DNA of 64,000 nt, from positions 248,001 to 312,000 of the forward strand of contig NZ_PVZB01000003.1 of assembly GCF_003002025.1 (NCBI RefSeq), read 5' to 3'. The notes below the pieces were generated by a model. It saw only the letters and a program-made list of their open reading frames with translations, was not told where the DNA came from and ran no database searches. Source of the DNA: Paraburkholderia sp. BL25I1N1 (lineage in GTDB: Bacteria; Pseudomonadota; Gammaproteobacteria; Burkholderiales; Burkholderiaceae). Shown here one piece after another: positions 26,078 to 35,976 of this stretch. Position numbers and translations under genes: made by a program. The stretch's first letter is position 1. Every line of letters starts with the position of its first letter.

Positions 26078-26662
26078 TCAGGTTTTCTTGAAAGCGCTGT
26101 ACAGCGTCTTTGCCAGCGCGCTCAGCTCATCACCGCTCTCGCGAAGCGACGCGATCTCCGCGCCACTCTCCAATGTCCGTTCCACTCTGTGACTCCGATC
26201 GCGCTTGACGGCGTCCACAACAGCCTGCGGCAGCGCGGACAGTTGGTCGACCAAGTGGAAATCGCCCAAGCCCGTGAGCATTGGATTGTCGGAACCGCTG
26301 AGCATGGACCGTGCGTCAGCCTTGAAGAGCACGAGCGGTTTGCCCGCGTGCCACGCCAACGATGCCTCGACAACCGTGCCTTCATCGGCAACGCGGCCGT
26401 TGAGGTTGGCGACGACCACATCGCAACGCCTGAGCAACTGATACGTATCCAGACTGAAGATCGCGCGGTCGAGCATGTCCGCGGCTTCTTCAACCGACGC
26501 GCCGAGTTTCTCGAGTTCCGGTTTCAGCTTCGCGAACTCGAGACCGTCGCGGTGCGGAAGAAATGTCGTCAAGCCCGCCGCCTCCAGCGTGGCGGCAATC
26601 GAATCCATTTCGGCTCGTTCGGCTGCGTTGAAGAGCGGACCCGCGCAATACACTCGTGGCAT
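26078..26662 (-). CDS. Nucleoside 2-deoxyribosyltransferase-like protein
   Basis: A 194-residue protein starting MPRVYCAGPLFNAAERAEMD, the usual opening of the nucleoside 2-deoxyribosyltransferase/DNPH1 fold. The middle carries DTYQLLRRCDVVVANLNGRVADEGTVVEASLAWHAGKPLV, with the family D-G-T-x-x-E type segment holding the catalytic Glu. Such enzymes swap or hydrolyse the base of deoxynucleosides for nucleotide salvage. ATG 26662 fits the family start; a longer frame from 26758 adds a basic tail. Confidence 0.85.
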   Translation of the reverse strand: MPRVYCAGPLFNAAERAEMDSIAATLEAAGLTTFLPHRDGLEFAKLKPELEKLGASVEEAADMLDRAIFSLDTYQLLRRCDVVVANLNGRVADEGTVVEASLAWHAGKPLVLFKADARSMLSGSDNPMLTGLGDFHLVDQLSALPQAVVDAVKRDRSHRVERTLESGAEIASLRESGDELSALAKTLYSAFKKT

Positions 26663-26863
26663 CTTTGTTTGTCTCCTGAGGACGGAGGAATCGTGAAGTA
26701 TTCTTCGCAACGCGTGTCGGCATACGACTGCGCTGCGAGGACCGTTTACGATAACCATCGAGGAAGCAAAGTCAATGCAGAGCGTCGGCTACTTATCGTC
26801 CGGCACTCTGGGCGCGCAAACACGTATCTGCGCTACGCACTACGCCGCCCTCTCGCGTGTCGC

Positions 26864-27304
26864 TCAGTCGTAATGCCGATGCTTATGATGACGCTTGCCC
26901 GATCGGTCGCCGCGCGAATAGTCGTCGGCGTACGAGTTGGAGCGCGAGATGTTGCCGCCGAGCGCCGAACCCGCGCCGCCGCCCAACGCAGCGCCGACAA
27001 GACCACCGCCGCGACCGCCCATCGCATTGCCGGCCGCCGTGCCCGCGCCGCCGCCCAGCGCGCCGCCAATAATGGCACCGGTGCGCTCCCTGCGGTTCGA
27101 CGTGACCGCGCCGCCGGCGCCGCCACCCACTGCGCCGCCGAGCACGGCGCCCGTGCTGCCGCCTACCGCGCCGCCCAGCGCAGCGCCGGCCACGCCGCCG
27201 AGCGCGCCACCCAGGGCGTTGTTCATATCGCCGGCCATTGCCGACAACGACGCCGAAGCCGCGAGCGCTGCAACGGCAACAATCTTGAGGATTTTCTTCG
27301 ACAT
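26864..27304 (-). CDS. Exported glycine-zipper protein
   Basis: A 146-residue secreted or membrane-associated protein. A Sec signal (KILKIVAVAALAASASLSAMA) is followed by about 90 residues of Gly/Ala-rich glycine-zipper repeats of the form GGALGGxAGxALGG, interrupted by SNRRERTG, and ends with a charged tail rich in His, Lys and Asp (GKRHHKHRHYD). This resembles the outer-membrane glycine-zipper lipoprotein-like group, but no lipobox cysteine is present. The His-rich tail may bind metal. The start at MSKK was preferred because GAAAGAG lies 6 bp upstream. Confidence 0.8.
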   Translation of the reverse strand: MSKKILKIVAVAALAASASLSAMAGDMNNALGGALGGVAGAALGGAVGGSTGAVLGGAVGGGAGGAVTSNRRERTGAIIGGALGGGAGTAAGNAMGGRGGGLVGAALGGGAGSALGGNISRSNSYADDYSRGDRSGKRHHKHRHYD

Positions 27305-27571
27305 AAAAAGCTCTTTCATTGTTGTTGACGGCGCCGAGTATAACCGCGCTTGTGAAAGGCTCTTGTAACCACGTCACGCCACATCGGTAAGACGTGTAAC
27401 AAAATGATCGAAGGGTCGAGAGCGGAGGGTTTTATCGCTTCAAGTCGAACAGCAAGAGAACATCGTCCGGTGTTTTCCAATATCCATCGGACAGCCAACC
27501 ATATTGATTATCGCGCGGACGATACTGGCGAGCTGTCGTAGTCCGCAGCCCGACAACCGCTCATTCGAACC

Positions 27572-29263
27572 CTATCCGCGCCGCTTCTTTTTCAACTCGA
27601 CGGTCTCGAATAATTCGTAGTTCTGCGTCGGCACTTGGTCCGCGCCGGGCGCGTGATAGTAGTTCATCGTGATCGTAGTCTCGCCGCCCGGATGCCCCGG
27701 ATCATGATCGAACACCGCGATCCCATAACCGGTGCCGGTATCGCGTTGCGCCGACCAGATCGCGTCTTCCACGGCGTCCGCGCTCGCGCGCACGAAGGTC
27801 CCTGCCGTCGTGCCGGCCACCGGGCGGTTCGGACGCGTAAAAATACGCGCCTGCGGCTGCCCCGTGCCGACATCCATGCCATAGACGTCCAGCGGCGCGC
27901 TCGTGCCGCCGCCGCCGAGAATCAGGTGAATCGTGCCGTGGCTGGTATCGAACGTCGATGCACCCGGCGACACCGCCGACATCACCGGTTTCGGCTGCAA
28001 CGTATCCACCGGCCGGCCCGTCGCGATGTCGGTGCCCTTGTTATGGTTGCAGCCGCGCACGGGATAGCTGCGTTCGTAGTCGTGATCGTGACCGCACAGC
28101 ACCAGGTCCACGCCGTAGCGATCGAACAGCGGCAACCACGCCTCGCGGATGCCCTTATCGGACCCGTTGCCGGTCTTCGACGAACTCAGCGCGTCCTGAT
28201 GCATCTGCACGATGACCCAGTCGACCTCGTCGTCTTCGGCGGCATGGCGCAATGTCTTTTCGAGCCACCGCGTCTGTTCGCCGGCGCTATAACCGCGCAC
28301 ATAGAGCGAAGTACCGGGCTGGATGGGCGGATTGCCGGTGCTCGCAACCGGCACCAGCGGTTCCGGGCCGGCAACGAACGCAGCCGCGTCCTGATAGACG
28401 ACGTCGTCGGCATCGAGCGAAATGAACAGCACCGAGCTTACGCGGAAGCTGTACCAGCGGCCCTGAAAGCGCGTGTGATTGTCCGGCAGCGTATAGCGCG
28501 CGAGATACGAAGCGAGGCCTTGTTCGCCATTATGAAACTCGAGTTCGTGGTTGCCCGGACAGGGCATCCACGGCCGGTTCGACGCGGACGTCTGGCAGTT
28601 GTTGCCGAAGTCGCGCCACACGTCCGGCTGGTGCGTCGGATTTAGATTGGCGTAACACAGGTCGCCGTTGAGCAAGTGGAACAGCGGCTGAAAGCGCTCG
28701 ACCGCCTGCACCGCGAAGCGGCTTTGTGGCGATGACAGAACCCAGCCGGTGTTCGGCGTCGCGAGATCGCCGTAGCTGGTCCAGCGAAACGGCGCACGTC
28801 CGCGCGGCGCAGTACGGAAACTGGCCGTGAAAGGTTGTGCCGCATTGCTGTCGTTGTCGGCGGTCACTTCGTATTCGTAGCTCGTATCGGGCTTCAGGTC
28901 TCGCAGGCGCGCGTGATACGTAAACACGACTTCGCCGTTGAGGCCGTCGGTGTAGGTGCTTTGGATACCATGCACCGTATGTCTCCCCTCGCGCGCGCCG
29001 CTCACGCGCACCTGCGGGTTGACCGCCGGCGCAAGCGACGCCCACGACACCGTGACCTCGTGGGTCGGGTCGTTGCCCCAGGTCAGGTGGACCTGCTCCG
29101 GTGTGCCGTCGGGCGTGCTGTTCGCCGCGCGCGCGGCCGACGATAGGGTGCCGGCCGCCGTAGCGAGACTGGATGCGCCGGCAAACTTCAGGAACCCACG
29201 ACGCGAGACGATGGAAGCGCCTTGATCGATCGGCGAAGCCTTAGCGATTTTTCTGTTCGACAT
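27572..29263 (-). CDS. Tat-exported purple-acid-phosphatase-like metallophosphoesterase
   Basis: A 563-residue enzyme. A Tat signal (SRRGFLKFAGASSLATAAG, residues 20-38) comes first, then an N-terminal fibronectin-like domain (VHLTWGNDPTHEVTVSW, Y-E-V-T region) and a calcineurin-like domain with the purple-acid-phosphatase ligands in order: YGD, NGDLCYAN, PGNHE, VQMHQDA and GHDHDYERS. All expected dinuclear metal ligands are present. It should act in the periplasm on phosphate esters. The ribosome site before ATG 29263 is weak, but homologues start close to here and the frame upstream is of low complexity. Confidence 0.9.
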   Translation of the reverse strand: MSNRKIAKASPIDQGASIVSRRGFLKFAGASSLATAAGTLSSAARAANSTPDGTPEQVHLTWGNDPTHEVTVSWASLAPAVNPQVRVSGAREGRHTVHGIQSTYTDGLNGEVVFTYHARLRDLKPDTSYEYEVTADNDSNAAQPFTASFRTAPRGRAPFRWTSYGDLATPNTGWVLSSPQSRFAVQAVERFQPLFHLLNGDLCYANLNPTHQPDVWRDFGNNCQTSASNRPWMPCPGNHELEFHNGEQGLASYLARYTLPDNHTRFQGRWYSFRVSSVLFISLDADDVVYQDAAAFVAGPEPLVPVASTGNPPIQPGTSLYVRGYSAGEQTRWLEKTLRHAAEDDEVDWVIVQMHQDALSSSKTGNGSDKGIREAWLPLFDRYGVDLVLCGHDHDYERSYPVRGCNHNKGTDIATGRPVDTLQPKPVMSAVSPGASTFDTSHGTIHLILGGGGTSAPLDVYGMDVGTGQPQARIFTRPNRPVAGTTAGTFVRASADAVEDAIWSAQRDTGTGYGIAVFDHDPGHPGGETTITMNYYHAPGADQVPTQNYELFETVELKKKRRG

Positions 29264-29648
29264 GTCTGGTGTTGTTGTACGGGGGTGGAAGGACGCCGAC
29301 GCGCAGGTCGGGCACACCGCGTTCTTCGTGAACGGCGAGTGCGCTGGAAACCGGCGCGCAACGGGAACGACCAGCCATCGTAGTCGCCAGGCTATGACAC
29401 TCAGATGAAACCGCGTGAGGCGCAGAGCGCTCGCCCGCATTCGAAGCGCAAGGGCGCGGCGACGACAGGCAATGATGCGATGGTGAACGGCGAGCGAGTT
29501 TGGTGTTGAATGCCGTTCCGCGCCGAGCGAACGCCGGGCAACGGCACATGCAGAAAATGAACGGACATTGACGACACTCAGAACAGAGCGCCGAAGTTGC
29601 CGGCGCATGGATCTATCGTTGATCATGCGACCGGCGGCAAAGCGTCAC
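29264..29648. other. Intergenic region, no gene seen
   Basis: The phosphatase frame stays open upstream to 29626, but the extra residues are Arg/Ser-rich, unlike any signal peptide. No clear promoter or hairpin was recognised. Confidence 0.4.
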
Positions 29649-29873
29649 TCACGTCTGCGGATTCGTGTCGTCCGTGGACTCGGTGTTGTCGGCGGCTTCC
29701 TGCGTGTCGTCGTCTTTCTTTTCGATCATTGACTCCAGCTTGCCGGCGCCTTCAAAACCGGCGATAGCGGCGATGCCTTTCGTCAGCAACCCCGCTTCCG
29801 GATCCACTTTTTCCGCTGCTTCAACGGCGGCGATCGCCCCCGCAATTTTTCCTGCTTCGTCCAAGAGTCCCAT
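29649..29873 (-). CDS. Small acidic hypothetical protein
   Basis: A 74-residue protein starting MGLLDEAGKIAGAIAAVEAAE with GAGGAGAGCGGC before the ATG. A helical Ala/Gly-rich half is followed by a very acidic tail (EKKDDDTQEAADNTESTDDT). No family was recognised. It is a single gene between the phosphatase and the next small gene. Confidence 0.65.
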   Translation of the reverse strand: MGLLDEAGKIAGAIAAVEAAEKVDPEAGLLTKGIAAIAGFEGAGKLESMIEKKDDDTQEAADNTESTDDTNPQT

Positions 29874-30009
29874 GCCGCTCTCCTCGCGTAAAAGTGAGCT
29901 TGCATCGTCTCACGAACTCGACGCCTTGTCGCCAAATGTAAAACCGGAATGACGATTCGCTGACAACGTTGAAAGGCTCGACGAACTTTACGTTTAGTAA
30001 GTGTCGCGC

Positions 30010-30429
30010 CTAACGCCGGGGCGGTTGCGGGTTATTCGCCGGATTGGTATCGAATCGGGACACGCGTTGTATTCCGTCTTCACTGACCAGCTGTAATAGT
30101 TCGTTCTCCAAGATATCGGCGGCATCTTTACCGTAGACTTCGCCGCCATTCACATAAACAGTAAACGACCGCAGGTACTTCGCCTTCTTCTCCGGGTTCT
30201 CGATTGTCTCGCGGGTCCATTGATAGAGCGGATAGTTTTCCGTGCCCTCGCGTTCTGCTTCGCTCACATAGTCGGCGAATGCATCGAACTGGCATTTCAA
30301 CGTCGCGTCGTGCCGGCGCAGAACATCACGGAGCGCGCTATGCGACGCGTAGGTCGGGTCGGTATGTAACGTGTCGGCCAGTTCCGGCGAGACAGTAATC
30401 CGCAATTGGAATTGCAAGGCAGGTTCCAT
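30010..30429 (-). CDS. Hypothetical protein
   Basis: A 139-residue soluble protein from ATG 30429 with GAGGCGAC upstream. It has mixed alpha-beta composition (PALQFQLRITVSPELADTLH, FTVYVNGGEVYGKDAADILENELL) and a disordered Pro-rich C-terminus. No family was recognised. It is downstream of and co-directional with the GGDEF/EAL gene, separated by 30 bp, so the two may be co-transcribed. Confidence 0.7.
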   Translation of the reverse strand: MEPALQFQLRITVSPELADTLHTDPTYASHSALRDVLRRHDATLKCQFDAFADYVSEAEREGTENYPLYQWTRETIENPEKKAKYLRSFTVYVNGGEVYGKDAADILENELLQLVSEDGIQRVSRFDTNPANNPQPPRR

Positions 30430-30459
30430 AGTCGCCTCGGTGTTGACTTTCGTGAGCGC

Positions 30460-32394
30460 TCATTCCTTATCAGCGGAATGAGCAGCAACCTTCTCTTCTA
30501 TCCGCGCAATCTCGTGGCCTTGCAATGGCTTGCCGAGCAGAAAGCCTTGAGCATGCGTGCATCCGCAGACGCGCACGAAATCCAGTTGCTCTTGCGTCTC
30601 GATGCCTTCCGCCGTGGTCGGTATGCCGATTTCCCGCGCCAACGCGACGATCCCGCGCACTACCGCCGCCGATTCCCGACGATGCACGGACTCCTTGACG
30701 AACGAGCTATCGATCTTGAGCTTGTCGAAAGAAAAGCGCACGAGGGTCGACATGGTCGAAAAGCCCGTGCCGAAATCGTCGAGCGCGAGCCCGATGCCCA
30801 ACGCACGCAGCCTTCCGACGTTGCGCCGGGTCACGACGTCGTCGTTCAGCAGCACCGTTTCCGTGACCTCGATATTCAGGCGCTGCGGCGGTAGCTTCGT
30901 CTTGCGCAGAATCGCCGAAACGGTCGACGCAAACGACTCCTCCCGCAATTGCACCGGCGATACATTTACGGCGACGGTCACCTTGTCTCGCCAGGTCACT
31001 GCTTCCTTGCACGATTGCAGCAAGGCCCACTCGCCCAGGGACAGGATAAGGCCCGTACGTTCGGCGGTGGGAATGAACGCCGCAGGCGAGAGTTCGCCGC
31101 GCGTGGGATGGGTCCAGCGTATCAGCGCCTCGCGGCCGGACACCGCACCGCTGCTCAGATCGACAATGGGCTGGTACTCCATGCGCAGACCGCAGAACGA
31201 ATGCAGCGCGCCCTCCAGATCGCTGCGCAGAAGGCTCAGGCTTTCATCCGACGCGTGCTTCGCGGCGTCGAAAATAGCGAACGCGCTTTTGCCGCTGCGT
31301 TTCACGGCATACAAGGCGCGATCGGCGCAAATCAGCAGTTGCGGGCCCGTTTTCGCGTGGTCTGGATAGAGCGAGACACCCACGCTCGCGCCGATATGCA
31401 CCAGCGCCTCGCGCAGCGCGAACGGGCGGGCCAAGGTCTTCACGATGCGGTCCGCCAGAATGCGCACGTCGCGAGCCTGGCCCGTGCCATCTGAAAGCGC
31501 CACGAACTCGTCGCCGGCCAGGCGCCCGACGAGGTCGCCGCTCGGCAACACTTCGCACAAGCGAATTGCCGCTTCCTGAAGAATCTGATCGCCGGCGGCA
31601 TGGCCCAGGCTGTCATTGATGGCCTTGAATCCGTCCAGATCGATCAATAGAACAGCGAACGATTGATCTTTGCGCGACGCGCCCATCTCCGTGCGTTCGA
31701 GCAGCAGTTCACTGATACGCGCGCGATTGGGCAAGCCGGTTAGGCTGTCGTGATGAGCGAGCCGGTGGCTGTTTTCCCGCGCCAGAAGCAACGCGACCGT
31801 GTCGCGATTGCTGCGCAGCGCAACCGTAAAGAAGCCGGCGGCGCAGAACGGCGCCTGGAACAGCAGCACCAGTTTTCCGGAGCCGGGCGACAGCGCCGCC
31901 CCGAGAGCCAGGAGTCCAAGAATGAACGTGATTTGCAGCAATACGAGCCGAGGGGTGCCGGCATTGCGGCCGGCCAATCCACCAATAACGCCCACGGCGC
32001 AAACGTTGCCGAGCAGGAACAGCGTCTGGTCTCCGCTGATATTGCACAGCAAGGTGCCGTAGCCGAACAGCACGCTCCAGAGGAGGCTCGCAAACAGAAA
32101 TGCGGAGGTAGGAGTCGGCTGGCCGTTGGCGCTGCGCGAGCAGCACAACCAGATCAAGGCGAGCCGGGCAATCAGCAATGCGACAACGGCGCTGCCCCAA
32201 CTCGCGTAAAGAGCCTTGGGATAAAGGTAGTAAGCGGTGGCGCAGACGCTGATTTCACAAATCGACGCGAACACGATCGATGCGGTTCGCGTGAACAGAT
32301 TGGCAAGCAGTATCTGGCGATTATCCGCGCTCAGATCCTGAGAGGAAGAGACGACCCACTTGAAAAATGGAGACCTTGGTTCGCTGAAAGCCAT
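30460..32394 (-). CDS. Membrane GGDEF/EAL cyclic-di-GMP protein
   Basis: A 644-residue inner-membrane protein. Five or six membrane segments fill residues 30-200, followed by a GGDEF domain (210-370) and an EAL domain (385-635). The GGDEF signature is RLAGDEF, with Ala for the first Gly, and no RxxD inhibitory site precedes it. The EAL domain keeps the metal and catalytic residues: EALIRW, NIEVTETVL, LDDFGTGFS, KIDSSF, AEGIET and QGFLLGKP. Net phosphodiesterase activity is more likely than cyclase activity, though the GGDEF part may still work or regulate. The membrane part is of unknown sensory type. Confidence 0.93.
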   Translation of the reverse strand: MAFSEPRSPFFKWVVSSSQDLSADNRQILLANLFTRTASIVFASICEISVCATAYYLYPKALYASWGSAVVALLIARLALIWLCCSRSANGQPTPTSAFLFASLLWSVLFGYGTLLCNISGDQTLFLLGNVCAVGVIGGLAGRNAGTPRLVLLQITFILGLLALGAALSPGSGKLVLLFQAPFCAAGFFTVALRSNRDTVALLLARENSHRLAHHDSLTGLPNRARISELLLERTEMGASRKDQSFAVLLIDLDGFKAINDSLGHAAGDQILQEAAIRLCEVLPSGDLVGRLAGDEFVALSDGTGQARDVRILADRIVKTLARPFALREALVHIGASVGVSLYPDHAKTGPQLLICADRALYAVKRSGKSAFAIFDAAKHASDESLSLLRSDLEGALHSFCGLRMEYQPIVDLSSGAVSGREALIRWTHPTRGELSPAAFIPTAERTGLILSLGEWALLQSCKEAVTWRDKVTVAVNVSPVQLREESFASTVSAILRKTKLPPQRLNIEVTETVLLNDDVVTRRNVGRLRALGIGLALDDFGTGFSTMSTLVRFSFDKLKIDSSFVKESVHRRESAAVVRGIVALAREIGIPTTAEGIETQEQLDFVRVCGCTHAQGFLLGKPLQGHEIARIEEKVAAHSADKE

Positions 32395-32471
32395 GACCTA
32401 CGCATTTTTTGATGGTTGATAAGTCGAAACCCGCGCGTATTGCGATTATTGCGTAAACGTAGAGGATCGGG

Positions 32472-32633
32472 TTAATTCGACTGACGAAACGAGTCGACTT
32501 CCCTCTGGGGCGGAAAAAATGACTTGCCGCATGCCACCCGCTTGCGCCGGGTCCGCGCCTTTTCACGCTGGACATCGGCGTGCTCGCGGATCATATCGAT
32601 GAGCGCCCGTAGCCCGGCCGGCGCGTGCCGTGT
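32472..32633 (-). pseudogene. LysR-type regulator C-terminal remnant
   Basis: On the minus strand an open stretch reads [20 protein letters not shown] and ends at a stop at 32472-32474. The LRALIDMIREH piece resembles the last helix of a LysR effector domain. A stop lies directly upstream and nothing of the rest of a regulator is seen. It abuts the aldehyde dehydrogenase remnant, so both look cut at one junction near 32634-32646. The assignment is tentative because the piece is short. Confidence 0.35.
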
Positions 32634-32645
32634 CTAGCATTAAAC

Positions 32646-32993
32646 GCGGATTGGTTCGTGCGCCCGACCGTTTTCAGCGACATCACGATCGACATGACGA
32701 CTGCGCGTGAGGAGATATTTGGCCCGGTGCTGTCGATCGTCGCCTATGGCGACACAGACGAGGTCATCACGCTCGCCATCGACACGCGCTACGGTTTGCA
32801 GGTTATGCGTTGTCACAAGACACGCCGCGCGCGCATGAGCTCGCGGCGCGGATCGAAGCGGAACGCGCGCGGGTCAACACGCCGGCGCATGAGCCGGCCG
32901 CGCCGTTCGGCGCATTCAGGCATTGGACGTGAATACGGTACGTTCGGGCTGGAAGCGTTTCTGGAGCCGAAGTCGGCGCTGGGGGTTCTCTGA
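32646..32993 (+). pseudogene. Aldehyde dehydrogenase C-terminal remnant, frameshifted
   Basis: Frame 1 reads [20 protein letters not shown] then [20 protein letters not shown], an unmistakable aldehyde dehydrogenase C-terminal stretch. After about 32801 similarity moves to another frame ([29 protein letters not shown]), and after about 32917 back to the first ([20 protein letters not shown]). Two compensating shifts and the absence of the N-terminal 380 residues, including the catalytic Cys, show a dead gene. It is not expected to make an enzyme. Confidence 0.85.
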
Positions 32994-33006
32994 CTGTTCA
33001 TCGCAG

Positions 33007-33019
33007 CCCCCCCCCCCCC
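33007..33019. repeat. Homopolymer run of 13 C
   Basis: Thirteen consecutive C bases lie just after the aldehyde dehydrogenase remnant and about 100 bp before the next gene. Such runs slip during replication and are also common places for assembly errors. It is not inside a recognised gene. Confidence 0.9.
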
Positions 33020-33122
33020 GGGAAGCCGCGCGAGTCGAGTATCGATGTACGATGCCGTATAGTGGATGAACCGCTGATTTCCAGCGGCGTACCCGTAGAT
33101 CGGCGCGATGGGGGACTACGAG

Positions 33123-33461
33123 ATGACAGTCGCAAATACATTGATGAACGGCTCTCGCGAGCCCGTGCCAGAGTCGCTCCAGACGTTGGTCGAGTATCTC
33201 GAACTCTCGCTCGACAAGGCGGCGAGCGTGGTCATGACGCGCCCCACGAACGACGTTTGCACCGTCTACCTGGGCGACCCGTCCGGTCTGATCGAGGAAA
33301 TGAAGAAGCTCGGCACGATTGCCATCCCGCTCGCCAATGAGATGCTGGAACTGACACGCTCGGGCGTCAACGAGATGGAGATCGGTGGCCAGGCCTATCG
33401 CTTTGTGCGCACTTTCACGCAGGTCGAAGACGCCGCGGCGGTTGTTTTTTCGGCGGCCTAG
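33123..33461 (+). CDS. Hypothetical protein
   Basis: A 112-residue soluble protein. ATG 33123 has GGGGGA 7 bp upstream and is preferred over ATG 33108, which lacks a site. The sequence is helical at the N-terminus (PESLQTLVEYLELSLDKAAS) and beta-rich later (GQAYRFVRTFTQVEDAAAVVF). No family was recognised. It lies between the decay scar and the trpS leader, transcribed rightward. Confidence 0.65.
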   Translation: MTVANTLMNGSREPVPESLQTLVEYLELSLDKAASVVMTRPTNDVCTVYLGDPSGLIEEMKKLGTIAIPLANEMLELTRSGVNEMEIGGQAYRFVRTFTQVEDAAAVVFSAA

Positions 33462-33587
33462 ACAGCGGTGCGAATCGGTTGTACGGCGGGTTGCGGGGCG
33501 CGTCGCCATCACTCGTCCGCACTCGCGGGTGCGGCGTTGCGGACGCACTTTCCGGGACGCCGTCGACGACCTTGCGATCCGCCGCGT

Positions 33588-33593
33588 TATACT
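33588..33593 (+). promoter_or_regulatory. -10 element for trpS leader transcript
   Basis: TATACT is a 5/6 match to the sigma-70 -10 hexamer. Transcription would start about 33600, at the A of the leader-peptide ATG, so the leader may be translated without a 5' untranslated region. No good -35 is seen at 17 bp. Confidence 0.45.
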
Positions 33594-33599
33594 CTGCCG

Positions 33600-33644
33600 A
33601 TGGATACGAAGCCGATCACGCTGAACTGTTGGTGGCGCGCCTGA
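33600..33644 (+). CDS. trpS leader peptide with tandem Trp codons
   Basis: A 14-codon frame reads MDTKPITLNCWWRA and stops at TGA 33642. Two adjacent TGG codons near its end are what a tryptophan-sensing attenuator needs, since Trp is rare. No Shine-Dalgarno precedes the ATG. The terminator hairpin at 33682-33703 lies 38 bases downstream, and GGCGGC at 33649-33654 can pair with GCCGCC (33684-33689) of its left arm, giving an antiterminator alternative. The next large gene is tryptophanyl-tRNA synthetase. Function is inferred from layout. Confidence 0.7.
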   Translation: MDTKPITLNCWWRA

Positions 33645-34787
<1,143 letters not shown>

Positions 34788-34801
34788 ACGGCTGGCGGCG
34801 A

Positions 34802-34824
34802 GGACGCTCTGCAATTGAGCGTCC
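34802..34824. terminator. Hairpin between convergent genes
   Basis: GGACGCTC (34802-34809) pairs with GAGCGTCC (34817-34824), loop 7 bases, and the outer GGCTGG/CCAGCC extends the stem. It sits between the trpS stop and the convergent small gene. No T tract is present. Confidence 0.5.
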
Positions 34825-34835
34825 GCTCGCCCAGC

Positions 34836-35147
34836 CTATGATTTGCCCTTGAGCGTGAATGGAGCCAGCAGCGACTGCACATCGATCTGCCGCCCCTGAA
34901 GCAGAAGCAGCCTTGCGTGAAGCACCGTGTTTTCAAGAACCAGCTTGGCGGTGCTCAGCAGGTACAGCGCATGGATGTCGGACACCGACATGTTGCCGGC
35001 CTCGACCTGGTGGTGGCGCTCGACGAGCGAGGTCATCACCAGACGCCTGAGCTCCTGCTCTCCGAAAGGAAGGTCGGCGTAGTCGATCGGGTCGTCGGCT
35101 TCGACTTCTCGCAGCATGTCAACAAGCGCTTCCGTGCTCACTTCCAT
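34836..35147 (-). CDS. Hypothetical helical protein
   Basis: A 103-residue, fully helical soluble protein from ATG 35147 with GGAG upstream. The sequence is acidic at the start (TEALVDMLREVEADDPIDYA) and leucine-rich at the end (LVLENTVLHARLLLLQGRQ). No family was recognised; its size is similar to small helical regulators or chaperone-like proteins, but no function is claimed. Confidence 0.7.
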   Translation of the reverse strand: MEVSTEALVDMLREVEADDPIDYADLPFGEQELRRLVMTSLVERHHQVEAGNMSVSDIHALYLLSTAKLVLENTVLHARLLLLQGRQIDVQSLLAPFTLKGKS

Positions 35148-35538
35148 GTTTCGGCTCCCACGTTGTCGGTTAGGAACTGCATCGCCAGATTGCTTCGTGC
35201 AATGCTCTCAGACTAACGGGTCTATTTGGGCGAGTCCAGTGCGAATGCGAGGCAACGCGCATAGCTGATCAGGTCGTACTGCGCGCCCGACGTGTGGTCA
35301 GCGTCAGCGCGACGCTCCAGACAAGCGCCGCCAGCAACGACAAACCGATCGCCAGGCGCTCGAAAAACACTTCGGCATTGTGCGCGATGGGTGCGAGACG
35401 TCAGCGTCGCTTCCCAAAACCGACAACACGGATGAGCGATCCGCGTTCGCGTGATAACGTCTAGCGGGAGCCACCGCAATCGAACCGGCGCAACACGGCA
35501 CTGTGTTTTCCGCTCGAAGGTAGCCAACGGCGCCACCT
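35148..35538. other. Gene-poor region with short membrane-protein fragment
   Basis: On the minus strand 35269-35391 reads HNAEVFFERLAIGLSLLAAL followed by VWSVALTLTTRRARSTT and a stop, which looks like the last membrane span of a protein. A stop sits eight codons before it and no start with a ribosome site is seen, so it is probably a fragment. The longer frame 35222-35542 has the composition of a shadow. Confidence 0.35.
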
Positions 35539-35976
35539 TCACCCCGCTTTACTTTTGACCACTTTCGCTCGCGTGCTCGCGGACGTTTTGTTCTTCTTCA
35601 AATGAGTCTGGTTGTACGCAATCGCAGCGCGCACGAGATTCTTCAGCGCGCGCGCATTGACCTTATCGCCTTCCAGAAAATCGATGGCGCGTCGCGCGTT
35701 GCCTTCGAGACCCGCGTTGAATAGCTTGTCAGGATCATCGAGGCCGGCCCCATGCGCAAAGGTAACCTTCACCTTCCCTTTGTGCGCGTTGGCGACCGCG
35801 ATCATGCCGTCCCGGGACCACACCGGGCTACCCATCCATTTCCATTCCTCGATGATCTCCGGGTCGGCCTCAAGGATGACCTTGCGGACACTAGCGAACG
35901 TTTTGCCACGCCAGTCCGTTAGACCCGCAATCAGTTCGTCGATCCGCTCCGATGCATTTACTAATTCCTCATTCAT
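35539..35976 (-). CDS. DUF1801-family protein
   Basis: A 145-residue protein of the DUF1801 (YdhG-like) family. ERIDELIAGLTDWRGKTFAS, VRKVILEADPEIIEEWKWMGSP and VWSRDGMIAVANAHKGKVKVTF follow the family from end to end, and GDKVNARALKNLVRAAIAYN is the usual last helix. The Lys-rich tail is longer than typical. The function of the family is unknown. The ATG has GGGGAC upstream. Confidence 0.88.
   Translation of the reverse strand: MNEELVNASERIDELIAGLTDWRGKTFASVRKVILEADPEIIEEWKWMGSPVWSRDGMIAVANAHKGKVKVTFAHGAGLDDPDKLFNAGLEGNARRAIDFLEGDKVNARALKNLVRAAIAYNQTHLKKNKTSASTRAKVVKSKAG

Noticed and set aside
33572..33577. TTGCGA as -35 for the trpS leader
   Set aside because: It is only 10 bp from the -10 TATACT; a working sigma-70 promoter needs about 17 bp.
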